64,000 bases of DNA from Clusia tigrina (lineage: Eukaryota; Arthropoda; Insecta; Diptera; Clusiidae). Under the pieces are notes generated by a model. It did no database searches, had not been told where the DNA came from, and saw only the letters and a program-made list of their open reading frames with translations. The translations under genes and the position numbers were made by a program. Where the stretch lies: positions 160,403,863 through 160,467,862 of the forward strand of contig OV050030.1 in NCBI GenBank assembly GCA_920105625.2. Direction: 5' to 3'. Shown here one piece after another: positions 22,658-36,600 of the stretch (positions within the stretch are counted from its first letter, which is position 1; each line of letters opens with the position of its first letter).

Positions 22658-25600
22658 TAAAACTACAAATGGCCCTAACTTCTATACGGTGCGTCCTATA
22701 TCTATCAAAGTTTGCAACAATCAAATGCTTGTAACTTTTTACTGGAGCGAAATAAAATCTTGAAATTTTGTGACAATAAAGTACTCGAGGCTCTTATCAA
22801 TTTAAACTATCGCTCATGGCTATGCTACCGCTGAGTCCCAAAACAAACACTGATAAAACTTCAAATGGCCCTAACTTCAAAACAGTGCGTCTTATACCTA
22901 TCACAGTTTGCAACAATCAAATGCTTGTAACGTTTTACTGGAGCGTCATAAGACCTTGACATTTTGTAACAATAAAGTATTCGTGCCTCTTATCAATTTA
23001 AGCTATCGCTCATAGCTATGCTACCCTTGAGTCCCAAATGAAACACTGACAAAACTTCAAATGGCGCTAAATTCTATACTGTGCGTCCTATATCTATCAA
23101 AGTTTGCAACATTCAAATGCTTGTAACTTTTTACTGGAGCGTAATAAAATTTTGAAATTTTGTGACAATAAAGTTCTCGAGCCTCTTATCAATTTAAGCT
23201 ATCGCTCATAGCTATGGTACCCTTGAGTACCAAATCAAACACTTATAAAACTTCGAATTGCCCTAACTTCTATACGGTGCGTCTTCTATCTATCACAGTT
23301 TGCAACAATCAAATGCTTGTAACTTTTTACTGGAGCGTCATAAAACCTTGACATTTTGTGACAATAAAGTATTCGTGCCTCTTATCAATTAAATCTATCG
23401 CTCATAGCTATGCTACCCTTGAGTCCCAAATCAAACACTGATAAATCTTCAAATGGGCCTAACTTCTATACGGTGCGTCCTATACATATCAAAGTTTGCA
23501 ACATTCAAATGCTTGTAACTTTTTACTGGAGCGAAATAAAATCTTGAAATTTTGTGACAATAAAGTACTCGAGCTTCTTATCAATTTAAACTATCGCTCA
23601 TGGCTATGATACCCTTGAGTCCCAAATCAAACAGTTATAAAACTACAAATGGCCCTTACTTCTATATGGTGCGTCCTATACCTATCAAAGTATGCAACAT
23701 TCAAATGCTTGTAACTTTTTACTGAAGCGAAATTTTGTAACAATAACGTACTCGAGCCTCTTATCAATTTAAACTATCGCTCATGGCTATGATACTCTTG
23801 AGTCCCAAATCAAACACTTATAAAACTACAAATGGCCCTCACTTCTATACGGTGCATCCTATATCTATCAAAGTTTGCAACAATCAAATGCTTGTAACTT
23901 TTTACTGGAGCGTAATAAAGCCTTGAAATTTTGTGACAATAAAGTACTCGTGCCTCTTGTCAATTTAAGCTATCGCTCATAGCTATGCTACCCCTGAGTC
24001 CCAAAACAAACACTGATAAAACTTCAAATGGCCCTAACTTCTATACGGTGCTTCTTATACCTATAACAGTTTGCACCAATCAAATGCTTGTAACTTTTTA
24101 CTGGAGCGTCATAAAGCCTTGACATTTTGTGACAATAAAGTACCTCTTATCAACTTAAGTTATCGCTCATAGCTATGCTACCCTTGAGTCCCAAATCAAA
24201 CACTGATAAATCTTCAAATGGCCCTAAATTCTATAATGTGCGTCCTATACCTATCAAAGTTTGCAACAATCAAATGCTTGTAACTTTTTACTGGAGCGTA
24301 ATAAAATCTTGAAATTTTGTGACAATAAAATACTCGAGACTCCTGTCAAATTAAGCTATCGCTCATACCTCTGCTACCCTTGAGTCTCAAATCAAACACG
24401 GATAAAACTTCAAATGGCCCTAACTTCTTTACGGTGTGTCTTATACCTATCACAGGTTGCAAGAATCAAATGCTTGTAACTTTTTACTGGAGCGTAATAA
24501 AACCTTGAAATTTTGTGACAATAAAGTACTCATGCCTCTTATCAATTTAAGCTATCGATCATACCTATGCTACCCTTGAGTCCCAAATCAAACACTGATA
24601 AAACTTCAAATGGCCCTAAATTCTATACTGTGCGTCCTATATCTATCAAGGTTTGCAACATTTATATGCTTGTAATTTTTCACTGGTGCGTAATAAAATC
24701 TTGAAATTTTGTGACAATAAAGTACTCGAGCCTCTTATCAATTTAAGCTACCGCTCATAGCTATGCTACCCTTGAGTCCCAAATCAAACACCTATAAAAC
24801 TTTAAATGGCCCTAACTTCTATACGGTGCGTCCTATACCTATCAAAGTTTGCAACAATCAAATGCTTGTAACTTTTTACTGGAGCGTAATAAAACCTTGA
24901 AATTTTGTGACAATAAAGTACTCGTGTCTCTTGTCAATTTAAGATATCGCCCATAGCTAAGCTACCCCAGAGTCCCAAAACAAACACTGATAAAACTTCA
25001 AATGGCCCTAACTTCTATACGGTGCGTCTTATACCTATCACAGTTTGCAACAATGAAATGCTTGTAACTTTTTACTGGAGCGTCATAAAACCTTGACATT
25101 TTGTGACAATAAAGTATTCGTGCCTCTTATCAATTTAAGCTATCGCTCATAGCTATGCTACCCTTGAGTCCCAAATCAAACACTGATAAATCTTCAAATG
25201 GCCCTAAATTCTATATCGTGCGTCCTATATCTATCAAAGTTTGCAACATTCAAATGTTGTAACCCTTTACTGGAGCGAAATAATATCTTGAAATTTTGTG
25301 ACATTAAAGTACTCGAGCCTCTTATCAATTTAAGCTATCGCTCATAGCTATACTACCTTTGAGTCCCAAATCAAACACTTATAAAACTACAAATGGGCCT
25401 AACTTCTATACGGTGCGTCCTATATCTATCAAAGTTTGCAACAATCAAATGCTTGTAAATTTTTACTGAAGCGAAATTTTGTAACAATAAAGTACTCGAA
25501 CCTCTTATCAATTTAAACTATCGCTAATGGCTATGATACTCTTGAGTTCCAAATCAAACACATATAAAACTACAAATGGCCCAAACTTCTAACCGGTGCG

Positions 25601-26040
25601 TCCTATATCTATCAAAGTTTCCAACAATCAAATGCTTGTAACTTTTTACTGAAGCGAAATTTTGTAGCAATAATGTACTCGAGCCTCTTATCAATTTAAA
25701 CTATTACTCATGGCTATGATACTCTTGAGTCCCAAATCAAACACTTATAAAACTACAAATGGCCCTAACTTCTATACGGTGCGTCCTATATCTATCAAAG
25801 TTTCCAACATTCAAATGTTGTAACTTTTTACTGGAGCGTAATAAAATCTTGAAATTTTGTGACAATAAAGTACTCGAGCCTCTTATCAATTTAAGGTATC
25901 GCTCATAGTTATGCTGCCTTTGAGTCCCAAATCAAACACTTATAAAACTTAAAATTTCCCTAACTTCTATATGGTGCGTCTTATACCTATCACAGTTTGC
26001 AACAATCAAATGATTGTAACTTTTTACTGGAGCGTAATAA

Positions 26041-29000
26041 AATCTTGAAATTTTGTGACAATAAAGTACTCGTGCCTCTTGTCAATTTAAGCTTTCGCCC
26101 ATAGCTATGCTACCCCTGAGTCCCAAAACAAACACTGATAAAACTTCAAATGGCCCTAACTTCTATACGGTGCGGTGCGTCTTATACCTATCACAGTTTG
26201 CAACAATCAAATGCTTGTAACGTTTTACTGGAGCGTCATAAAACCTTGACATTTTGTGACAATAAAGTATTCGTGCCTCTTATCAATTTAAGCTATCGCT
26301 CATAGCTATGCGACCCTTGAGTCCCAAATGAAACACTGACAAAACTTCAAATGGCGCTAAATTCTATACTGTGCGTCCTATATCTATCAAAGTTTGCAAC
26401 ATTCAAATGCTTGTAACTTTTTACTGGAGCGTAATAAAATCTTGAAATTTTGTGACTATAAAGTACTCGAGCCTTTTATCAATTTAAGCTATCGCTGAAA
26501 GCTATGCTACCCTTGAGTCCCAAATCAAACACGGATAAAACTTCAAATGGCCCTAACTTCTTTACGGTGTGTCTTATACCTATCACAGTTTGCAAGAATC
26601 AAATGCTTGTAACTTTTTACTGGAGCGTAATAAAACCTTGAAATTTTGTGACAATAAAGTACTCGTGTCTCTTGTCAATTTAAGACCTCGCCCATAGCTA
26701 AGCTACCCCAGAGTCCCAAAACAAACACTGATAAAACTTCAAATGGCCCTAACTTCTATACGGTGCGTCTTATACCTATCACAGTTTGCAACAATGAAAT
26801 GCTTGTAACTTTTTACTGGAACATCATAAAACCTTGACATTTTGTGACAATAAAGTACTCATGCCTCTTATCAATTTAAGCTATCGCTCATACCTATGCT
26901 ACCCTTGAGTCCCAAATCAAACACTGATAAAACTTCAAATGGCCCTAAATTCTATACTGTGCGTCCTATATCTATCAAGGTTTGCAACATTTATATGCTT
27001 GTAATTTTTCACTGGTGCGTAATAAAATCTTGAAATTTTGTGACAATAAAGTACTCGAGCCTCTTATCAATTTAAGCTATCGCTCATAGCTATGCTACCC
27101 TTGAGTCCCAAATCAAACACCTATAAAACTTTAAATGGCCCTAACTTCTATACGGTGCGTCCTATACCTATCAAAGTTTGCAACAATCAAATGCTTGTAA
27201 CTTTTTACTGGAGCGTAATAAAACCTTGAAATTTTGTGACAATAAAGTACTCGTGTCTCTTGTCAATTTAAGATATCGCCCATAGCTAAGCTACCCCAGA
27301 GTCCCAAAACAAACACTGATAAAACTTCAAATGGCCCTAACTTCTATACGGTGCGTCTTATACCTATCACAGTTTGCAACAATGAAATGCTTGTAACTTT
27401 TTACTGGAGCGTCATAAAACCTTGACATTTTGTGACAAAAAAGTATTCGTGCCTCTTATCAATTTAAGCTATCGCTCATAGCTATGCTACCCTTGAGTCC
27501 CAAATCAAACACTGATAAATCTTCAAATGGCCCTAAATTCTATACCGTGCGTCCTATATCTATCAAAGTTTGCAACATTCAAATGATGTAACTTTTTACT
27601 GGAGCGTAATAAAATCTTGAAATTTTGTGACAATAAAGTACTCGAGCCTCTTATCAATTTAAGGTATCGCTCATAGTTATGCTGCCTTTGAGTCCCAAAT
27701 CAAACACTTATAAAACTTAAAATTTCCCTAACTTCTATATGGTGCGTCTTATACCTATCACAGTTTGCAACAATCAAATGATTGTAACTTTTTACTGGAG
27801 CGTAATAAAATCTTGAAATTTTGTGACAATAAAGTACTCGTGCCTCTTGTCAATTTAAGCTATCGCCCATAGCTATGCTACCCCTGAGTCCCAAAACAAA
27901 CACTGATAAAACTTCAAATGGCCCTAACTTCTATACGGTGCGTCTTATACCTATCACAGTTTGCAACAATCAAATGCTTGTAACGTTTTACTGGAGCGTC
28001 ATAAAACCTTGACATTTTGTGACAATAAAGTATTCTTGCCTCTTATCAATTTAAGCTATCGCTCATAGCTATGCGACCCTTGAGTCCCAAATGAAACACT
28101 GACAAAACTTCAAATGGCGCTAAATTCTATACTGTGCGTCCTATATCTATCAAAGTTTGCAACATTCAAATGCTTGTAACTTTTTACTGGAGCGTAATAA
28201 AATCTTGAAATTTTGTGACAATAAAGTACTCGTGCCTCTTGTCAATTTAAGCTATCGCCCATAGCTATGCTACCCCTGAGTCCCAAAACAAACACTGATA
28301 AAACTTCAAATGGCCCTAACTTCTATACGGTGCGGTGCGTCTTATACCTATCACAGTTTGCAACAATCAAATGCTTGTAACGTTTTACTGGAGCGTCATA
28401 AAACCTTGACATTTTGTGACAATAAAGTATTCGTGCCTCTTATCAATTTAAGCTATCGCTCATAGCTATGCGACCCTTGAGTCCCAAATGAAACACTGAC
28501 AAAACTTCAAATGGCGCTAAATTCTATACTGTGCGTCCTATATCTATCAAAGTTTGCAACATTCAAATGCTTGTAACTTTTTACTGGAGCGTAATAAAAT
28601 CTTGAAATTTTGTGACTATAAAGTACTCGAGCCTTTTATCAATTTAAGCTATCGCTGAAAGCTATGCTACCCTTGAGTCCCAAATAAAACACGGATAAAA
28701 CTTCAAATGGCCCTAACTTCTTTACGGTGTGTCTTATACCTATCACAGTTTGCAAGAATCAAATGCTTGTAACTTTTTACTGGAGCGTAATAAAACCTTG
28801 AAATTTTGTGACAATAAAGTACTCGTGTCTCTTGTCAATTTAAGATATCGCCCATAGCTAAGCTACCCCAGAGTCCCAAAACAAACACTGATAAAACTTC
28901 AAATGGCCCTAACTTCTATACGGTGCGTCTTATACCTATCACAGTTTGCAACAATGAAATGCTTGTAACTTTTTACTGGAACATCATAAAACCTTGACAT

Positions 29001-29968
29001 TTTGTGACAATAAAGTACTCGTGTCTCTTGTCAATTTAAGATATCGCCCATAGCTAAGCTACCCCAGAGTCCCAAAACAAACACTGATAAAACTTCAAAT
29101 GGCCCTAACTTCTATACGGTGCGTCTTATACCTATCACAGTTTGCAACAATGAAATGCTTGTAACTTTTTACTGGAGCGTCATAAAACCTTGACATTTTG
29201 TGACAAAAAAGTATTCGTGCCTCTTATCAATTTAAGCTATCGCTCATAGCTATGCTACCCTTGAGTCCCAAATCAAACACTGATAAATCTTCAAATGGCC
29301 CTAAATTCTATACCGTGCGTCCTATATCTATCAAAGTTTGCAACATTCAAATGATGTAACTTTTTACTGGAGCGTAATAAAATCTTGAAATTTTGTGACA
29401 ATAAAGTACTCGAGCCTCTTATCAATTTAAGGTATCGCTCATAGTTATGCTGCCTTTGAGTCCCAAATCAAACACTTATAAAACTTAAAATTTCCCTAAC
29501 TTCTATATGGTGCGTCTTATACCTATCACAGTTTGCAACAATCAAATGATTGTAACTTTTTACTGGAGCGTAATAAAATCTTGAAATTTTGTGACAATAA
29601 AGTACTCGTGCCTCTTGTCAATTTAAGCTATCGCCCATAGCTATGCTTCCCCTGAGTCCCAAAACAAACACTGATAAAACTTCAAATGGCCCTAACTTCT
29701 ATACGGTGCGTCTTATACCTATCACAGTTTGCAACAATCAAATGCTTGTAACGTTTTACTGGAGCGTCATAAAACCTTGACATTTTGTGACAATAAAGTA
29801 TTCTTGCCTCTTATCAATTTAAGCTATCGCTCATAGCTATGCGACCCTTGAGTCCCAAATGAAACACTGACAAAACTTCAAATGGCGCTAAATTCTATAC
29901 TGTGCGTCCTATATCTATCAAAGTTTGCAACATTCAAATGCTTGTAACTTTTTACTGGAGCGTAATAA
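26041..29968. repeat. Higher-order repeat, 2160 bp (11 monomers), second copy two monomers shorter
   Basis: The small duplication GGTGCGGTGCGTC recurs 2160 bp apart (near 26169 and 28329). The variant AGCTATCGCTGAAAGCTATG also recurs 2160 bp apart (near 26487 and 28647). Later in the unit the spacing drops to 1768 bp (AAATGATGTAAC at 27581 and 29349), so the second copy lost about 392 bp, two monomers. Confidence 0.82.
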
Positions 29969-30608
29969 AATATTGAAATTTTGTGACTATAAAGTACTCG
30001 AGCCTTTTATCAATTTAAGCTATCGCTGATAGCTATGCTACCCTTGAGTCCCAAATCAAACACTTATAAAACTTCAAATTGCCCTAACTTCTATACGTTG
30101 CGTCTTATATCTATCACAGTTTGCAACAATCAAATGCTTGTAACTTTTTACTGGAGCGTCATAAAACCTTGACATTTTGTGACAATAAAGTATTCGTGCC
30201 TCTTATCAAGCTATCGCTCATAGCTATGCTACCCTTGAGTCCCAAATCAAACACTGATAAATCTTCAAATGGCCCTAACTTCTATACGGTGCGTCCTATA
30301 CCTATCAAAGTTTGCAACATTCAAATGCTTGTAACTTTTTACTGGAGCGAAATAAAATCCTGAAATTTTGCGACAATAAAGTACTCGAGCCTCTTATCAA
30401 TTTAAACTATCGCTCATGGCTATGATACCCTTGAGTCCCAAATCAAATACTTATAAAACTACAAATGACCCTAACTTGTATACGGTGCGTTCTATACCTA
30501 TCAAAGTTTGCAACATTCAAATGCTTGTAACTTTTTACTGAAGCGAAATTTTGTAACAATAAAGTACTCGAGCCTCTTATCAATTTAAACTATCGCTCAT
30601 GGCTATGA

Positions 30609-33600
30609 TACTCTTGAGTCCCAAATCAAACACTTATAAAACTACAAATGGCCGTAACTTCTATACGGTGCGTCCTATGTCTATCAAAGTTTGCAACAAT
30701 CAAATGCTTGTAACTTTTTACTCGAGCGTAATAAAGCCTTGAAATTTTGTGACAGTAAAGTACTCGTGCCTCTTGACAATTTAAGCTATCACTGATAGCT
30801 ATGCTACCCCTGAGTCCCAAATCAAACACTTATAAAACTACAAATGGCCCTTACTTCTATACGGTGCGTCCTATACCTATCAAAGTATGCAACATTCAAA
30901 TGCTTGTAACTTTTTACTGAAGCGAAATTTTGTAACAATAAAGTACTCGAGCCTCTTATCAATTTAAACTATCGCTCATGGCTATGATACTCTTGAGTCC
31001 CAAATCAAACACTTATAAAACTACAAATGGCCCTCACTTCTATACGGTGCATTCTATATCTATCAAAGTTTGCAACAATCAAATGCTTGTAACTTTTTAC
31101 TGGAGCGTAATAAAGCCTTGAAATTTTGTGACAATAAAGTACTCGTGCCTCTTGTCAATTTAAGCTATCGCTCATAGCTATGCTACCCCTGAGTCCCAAA
31201 ACAAACACTAATAAAACTTCAAATGGCCCTAACTTCTATACGGTGCTTCTTATACCTATAACAGTTTGCACCAATCAAATGCTTGTAACTTTTTACTGGA
31301 GCGTCATAAAGCCTTGACATTTTGTGACAATAAAGTACCTCTTATCAACTTAAGTTATCGCTCATAGCTATGCTACCCTTGAGTCCCAAATCAAACACTG
31401 ATAAATCTTCAAATGGCCCTAAATTCTATAATGTGCGTCCTATACCTATCAAAGTTTGCAACATTCAAATGCTTGTAACTTTTTACTGGAGCGTAATAAA
31501 ATCTTGAAATTTTGTGACAATAAAGTACTCGAGACTCCTGTCAAATTAAGCTATCGCTCAAACCTCTGCTACCCTTGAGTCTCAAATCAAACATGGATAA
31601 AACTTCAAATGGCCCTAACTTCTTTACGGTGTGTCTTATACCTATCACAGTTTGCAACAATCAAATGATTGTAACTTTTTACTGGAACATCATAAAACCT
31701 TGACATTTTGTGACAATAAAGTACTCATGCCTCTTATCAATTTAAGCTATCGCTCATACCTATGCTACCCTTGAGTCCCAAATCAAACACTGATAAAACT
31801 TCAAATGGCCCTAAATTCTATACTGTGCGTCCTATATCTATCAAGGTTTGCAACATTTATATGCTTGTAACTTTTCACTGGTGCGTAATAAAATCTTGAA
31901 ATTTTGGGACAATAAAGTACTCGAGCCTCTTATCAATTTAAGCTATCGCTCATAGCTATGCTACCCTTGAGTCCCAAATCAAACACCTATAAAACTTTAA
32001 ATGGCCCTAACTTCTATACGGTGCGTCCTATACCTATCAAAGTTTGCAACAATCAAATGCTTGTAACTTTTTACTGGAGCGTAATAAAACCTTGAAATTT
32101 TGTGACAATAAAGTACTCGTGTCTCTTGTCAATTTAAGATATCGCCCATAGCTAAGCTACCCCAGAGTCCCAAAACAAACTCTGATAAAACTTCAAATGG
32201 CCCTAACTTCTATACGGTGCGTCTTATACCTATCACAGTTTGACACAATGAAATGCTTGTAACTTTTTACTGGAGCGTCATAAAACCTCGACATTTTGTG
32301 ACAATAAAGTATTCGTGCCCCTTATCAATTTACGCTATGGCTCATAGCTATGCTGCCCTAGAGTCTCAAATCAAACACTGATAAAACTTCAAATGGCGCT
32401 AAATTCTATACTGTGCGTCCTATATCTATCAAAGTTGGCAACATTCAAATGCTTGTAATTTTTTACTGGAGCGTAATAAAATCTTGAAATTTTGTGACAT
32501 TAAAGTACTCGAGCCTCTTATCAATTTAAGCTATCGCTCATAGCTATGCTACCCTTTAGTCCCAAATCATACACTTATAAAACTTCAAATTGCCCTAACT
32601 TCTATACGGTGCGTCTTATATCTATCTCAGTTTGCAACAATCAAATGCTTGTAAGTTTTTACTGGAGCGTCATAAAACCTTGACATTTTGTGACAATAAA
32701 TTATTCGTGCCTCTTATCAATTTAAGCTATCGCTCATAGCTATGCTACCCTTGAGTCCCAAATCAAACACTGATAAATCTTCAAATGGCCCTAAATTCTA
32801 TACCGTGCGTCCTATATCTATCAAAGTTTGCAACATTCAAATGTTGTAACCCTTTACTGGAGCGAAAGAAAATCTTGAAATTTTGTGACAATAAAGTACT
32901 CGAGCCTCTTATCAATTTAAGCTATCGCTCATAGCTATACTACCTTTGAGTCCCAAATCAAACACTTATAAAACTACAAATGGGCCCAACTTCTATACGG
33001 TGCGTTCTATATCTATCAAAGTTTGCAACAATCAAATGCTTGTAAATTTTTACTGAAGCGAAATTTTGTAACAATAAAGTACTCGAGCCTCTTATCAATT
33101 TAAACTATCGCTAATGGCTATGATACTCTTGAGTCCCAAATCAAACACTTATAAAACTACAAATGGCCCAAACTTCTATACGGTGCGTCCTATATCTATC
33201 AAAGTTTCCAACAATCAAATGCTTGTAACTTTTTCCTGAAGCGAAATTTTGTAACAATAAAGTACTCGAGACTCTTATCAATTTAAACTATCACTCATGG
33301 CTATGATACTCTTGAGTCCCAAATCAAACACTTATAAAACTACAAATGGCCCTAACTTCTATACGGTGCATACATTTTGTGACAATAAAGTATTCGTGCC
33401 TCTTATCAATTTAAACTATCGCTCATGGCTATGATACCCTTGAGTCCCAAATCAAACACTGACAAAACTTCAAATGGCGCTAAATTCTATACTGTGCGTC
33501 CTATATCTATCAAAGTTTGCAACATTCAAATGCTTGTAACTTTTTACTGGAGCGTAATAAAATATTGAAATTTTGTGACTATAAAGTACTCGAGCCTCTT

Positions 33601-36600
33601 ATCAAGCTATCGCTCATAGCTATGCTACCCTTGAGTCCCAAATCAAACACTGATAAATCTTCAAATGGCCCTAACTTCTATACGGTGCGTCCTATACCTA
33701 TCAAAGTTTGCAACATTCAAATGCTTGTAACTTTTTACTGGAGCGAAATAAAATCCTGAAATTTTGCGACAATAAAGTACTCGAGCCTCTTATCAATTTA
33801 AACTATCGCTCATGGCTATGATACCCTTGAGTCCCAAATCAAATACTTATAAAACTACAAATGACCCTAACTTGTATACGGTGCGTTCTATACCTATCAA
33901 AGTTTGCAACATTCAAATGCTTGTAACTTTTTACTGAAGCGAAATTTTGTAACAATAAAGTACTCGAGCCTCTTATCAATTTAAACTATCGCTCATGGCT
34001 ATGATACTCTTGAGTCCCAAATCAAACACTTATAAAACTACAAATGGCCGTAACTTCTATACGGTGCGTCCTATGTCTATCAAAGTTTGCAACAATCAAA
34101 TGCTTGTAACTTTTTACTCGAGCGTAATAAAGCCTTGAAATTTTGTGACAGTAAAGTACTCGTGCCTCTTGACAATTTAAGCTATCACTGATAGCTATGC
34201 TACCCCTGAGTCCCAAATCAAACACTTATAAAACTACAAATGGCCCTTACTTCTATACGGTGCGTCCTATACCTATCAAAGTATGCAACATTCAAATGCT
34301 TGTAACTTTTTACTGAAGCGAAATTTTGTAACAATAAAGTACTCGAGCCTCTTATCAATTTAAACTATCGCTCATGGCTATGATACTCTTGAGTCCCAAA
34401 TCAAACACTTATAAAACTACAAATGGCCCTCACTTCTATACGGTGCATTCTATATCTATCAAAGTTTGCAACAATCAAATGCTTGTAACTTTTTACTGGA
34501 GCGTAATAAAGCCTTGAAATTTTGTGACAATAAAGTACTCGTGCCTCTTGTCAATTTAAGCTATCGCTCATAGCTATGCTACCCCTGAGTCCCAAAACAA
34601 ACACTAATAAAACTTCAAATGGCCCTAACTTCTATACGGTGCTTCTTATACCTATAACAGTTTGCACCAATCAAATGCTTGTAACTTTTTACTGGAGCGT
34701 CATAAAGCCTTGACATTTTGTGACAATAAAGTACCTCTTATCAACTTAAGTTATCGCTCATAGCTATGCTACCCTTGAGTCCCAAATCAAACACTGATAA
34801 ATCTTCAAATGGCCCAAAATTCTATAATGTGCGTCCTATACCTGTCAAAGTTTGCAACATTCAAATGCTTGTAACTTTTTACTGGAGCGTAATAAAATCT
34901 TGAAATTTTGTGACAATAAAGTACTCGAGACTCCTGTCAAATTAAGCTATCGCTCAAACCTCTGCTACCCTTGAGTCTCAAATCAAACATGGATAAAACT
35001 TCAAATGGCCCTAACTTCTTTACGGTGTGTCTTATACCTATCACAGTTTGCAACAATCAAATGATTGTAACTTTTTACTGGAACATCATAAAACCTTGAC
35101 ATTTTGTGACAATAAAGTACTCATGCCTCTTATCAATTTAAGCTATCGCTCATACCTATGCTACCCTTGAGTCCCAAATCAAACACTGATAAAACTTCAA
35201 ATGGCCCTAAATTCTATACTGTGCGTCCTATATCTATCAAGGTTTGCAACATTTATATGCTTGTAACTTTTCACTGGTGCGTAATAAAATCTTGAAATTT
35301 TGGGACAATAAAGTACTCGAGCCTCTTATCAATTTAAGCTATCGCTCATAGCTATGCTACCCTTGAGTCCCAAATCAAACACCTATAAAACTTTAAATGG
35401 CCCTAACTTCTATACGGTGCGTCCTATACCTATCAAAGTTTGCAACAATCAAATGCTTGTAACTTTTTACTGGAGTGTAATAAAACCTTGAAATTTTGTG
35501 ACAATAAAGTACTCGTGTCTCTTGTCAATTTAAGATATCGCCCATAGCTAAGCTACCCCAGAGTCCCAAAACAAACTCTGATAAAACTTCAAATGGCCCT
35601 AACTTCTATACGGTGCGTCTTATACCTATCACAGTTTGACACAATGAAATGCTTGTAACTTTTTACTGGAGCGTCATAAAACCTCGACATTTTGTGACAA
35701 TAAAGTATTCGTGCCCCTTATCAATTTACGCTATCGCTCATAGCTATGCTGCCCTAGAGTCTCAAATCAAACACTGATAAAACTTCAAATGGCGCTAAAT
35801 TCTATACTGTGCGTCCTATATCTATCAAAGTTGGCAACATTCAAATGCTTGTAATTTTTTACTGGAGCGTAATAAAATCTTGAAATTTTGTGACATTAAA
35901 GTACTCGAGCCTCTTATCAATTTAAGCTATCGCTCATAGCTATGCTACCCTTGAGTCCCAAATCATACACTTATAAAACTTCAAATTGCCCTAACTCCTA
36001 TACGGTGCGTCTTATATCTATCACAGTTTGCAACAATCAAATGCTTGTAAGTTTTTACTGGAGCGTCATAAAACCTTGACATTTTGTGACAATAAATTAT
36101 TCGTGCCTCTTATCAATTTAAGCTATCGCTCATAGCTATGCTACCCTTGAGTCCCAAATCAAACACTGATAAATCTTCAAATGGCCCTAAATTCTATACC
36201 GTGCGTCCTATATCTATCAAAGTTTGCAACATTCAAATGTTGTAACCCTTTACTGGAGCGAAAGAAAATCTTGAAATTTTGTGACAATAAAGTACTCGAG
36301 CCTCTTATCAATTTAAGCTATCGCTCATAGCTATACTACCTTTGAGTCCCAAATCAAACACTTATAAAACTACAAATGGGCCCAACTTCTATACGGTGCG
36401 TTCTATATCTATCAAAGTTTGCAACAATCAAATGCTTGTAAATTTTTACTGAAGCGAAATTTTGTAACAATAAAGTACTCGAGCCTCTTATCAATTTAAA
36501 CTATCGCTAATGGCTATGATACTCTTGAGTACCAAATCAAACACTTATAAAACTACAAATGGCCCAAACTTCTATACGGTGCGTCCTATATCTATCAAAG

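Noticed and set aside
22479..22763. Plus-strand reading frame from the right LTR into satellite
   Set aside because: It joins LTR and satellite sequence across an insertion border, so it cannot be an old gene.
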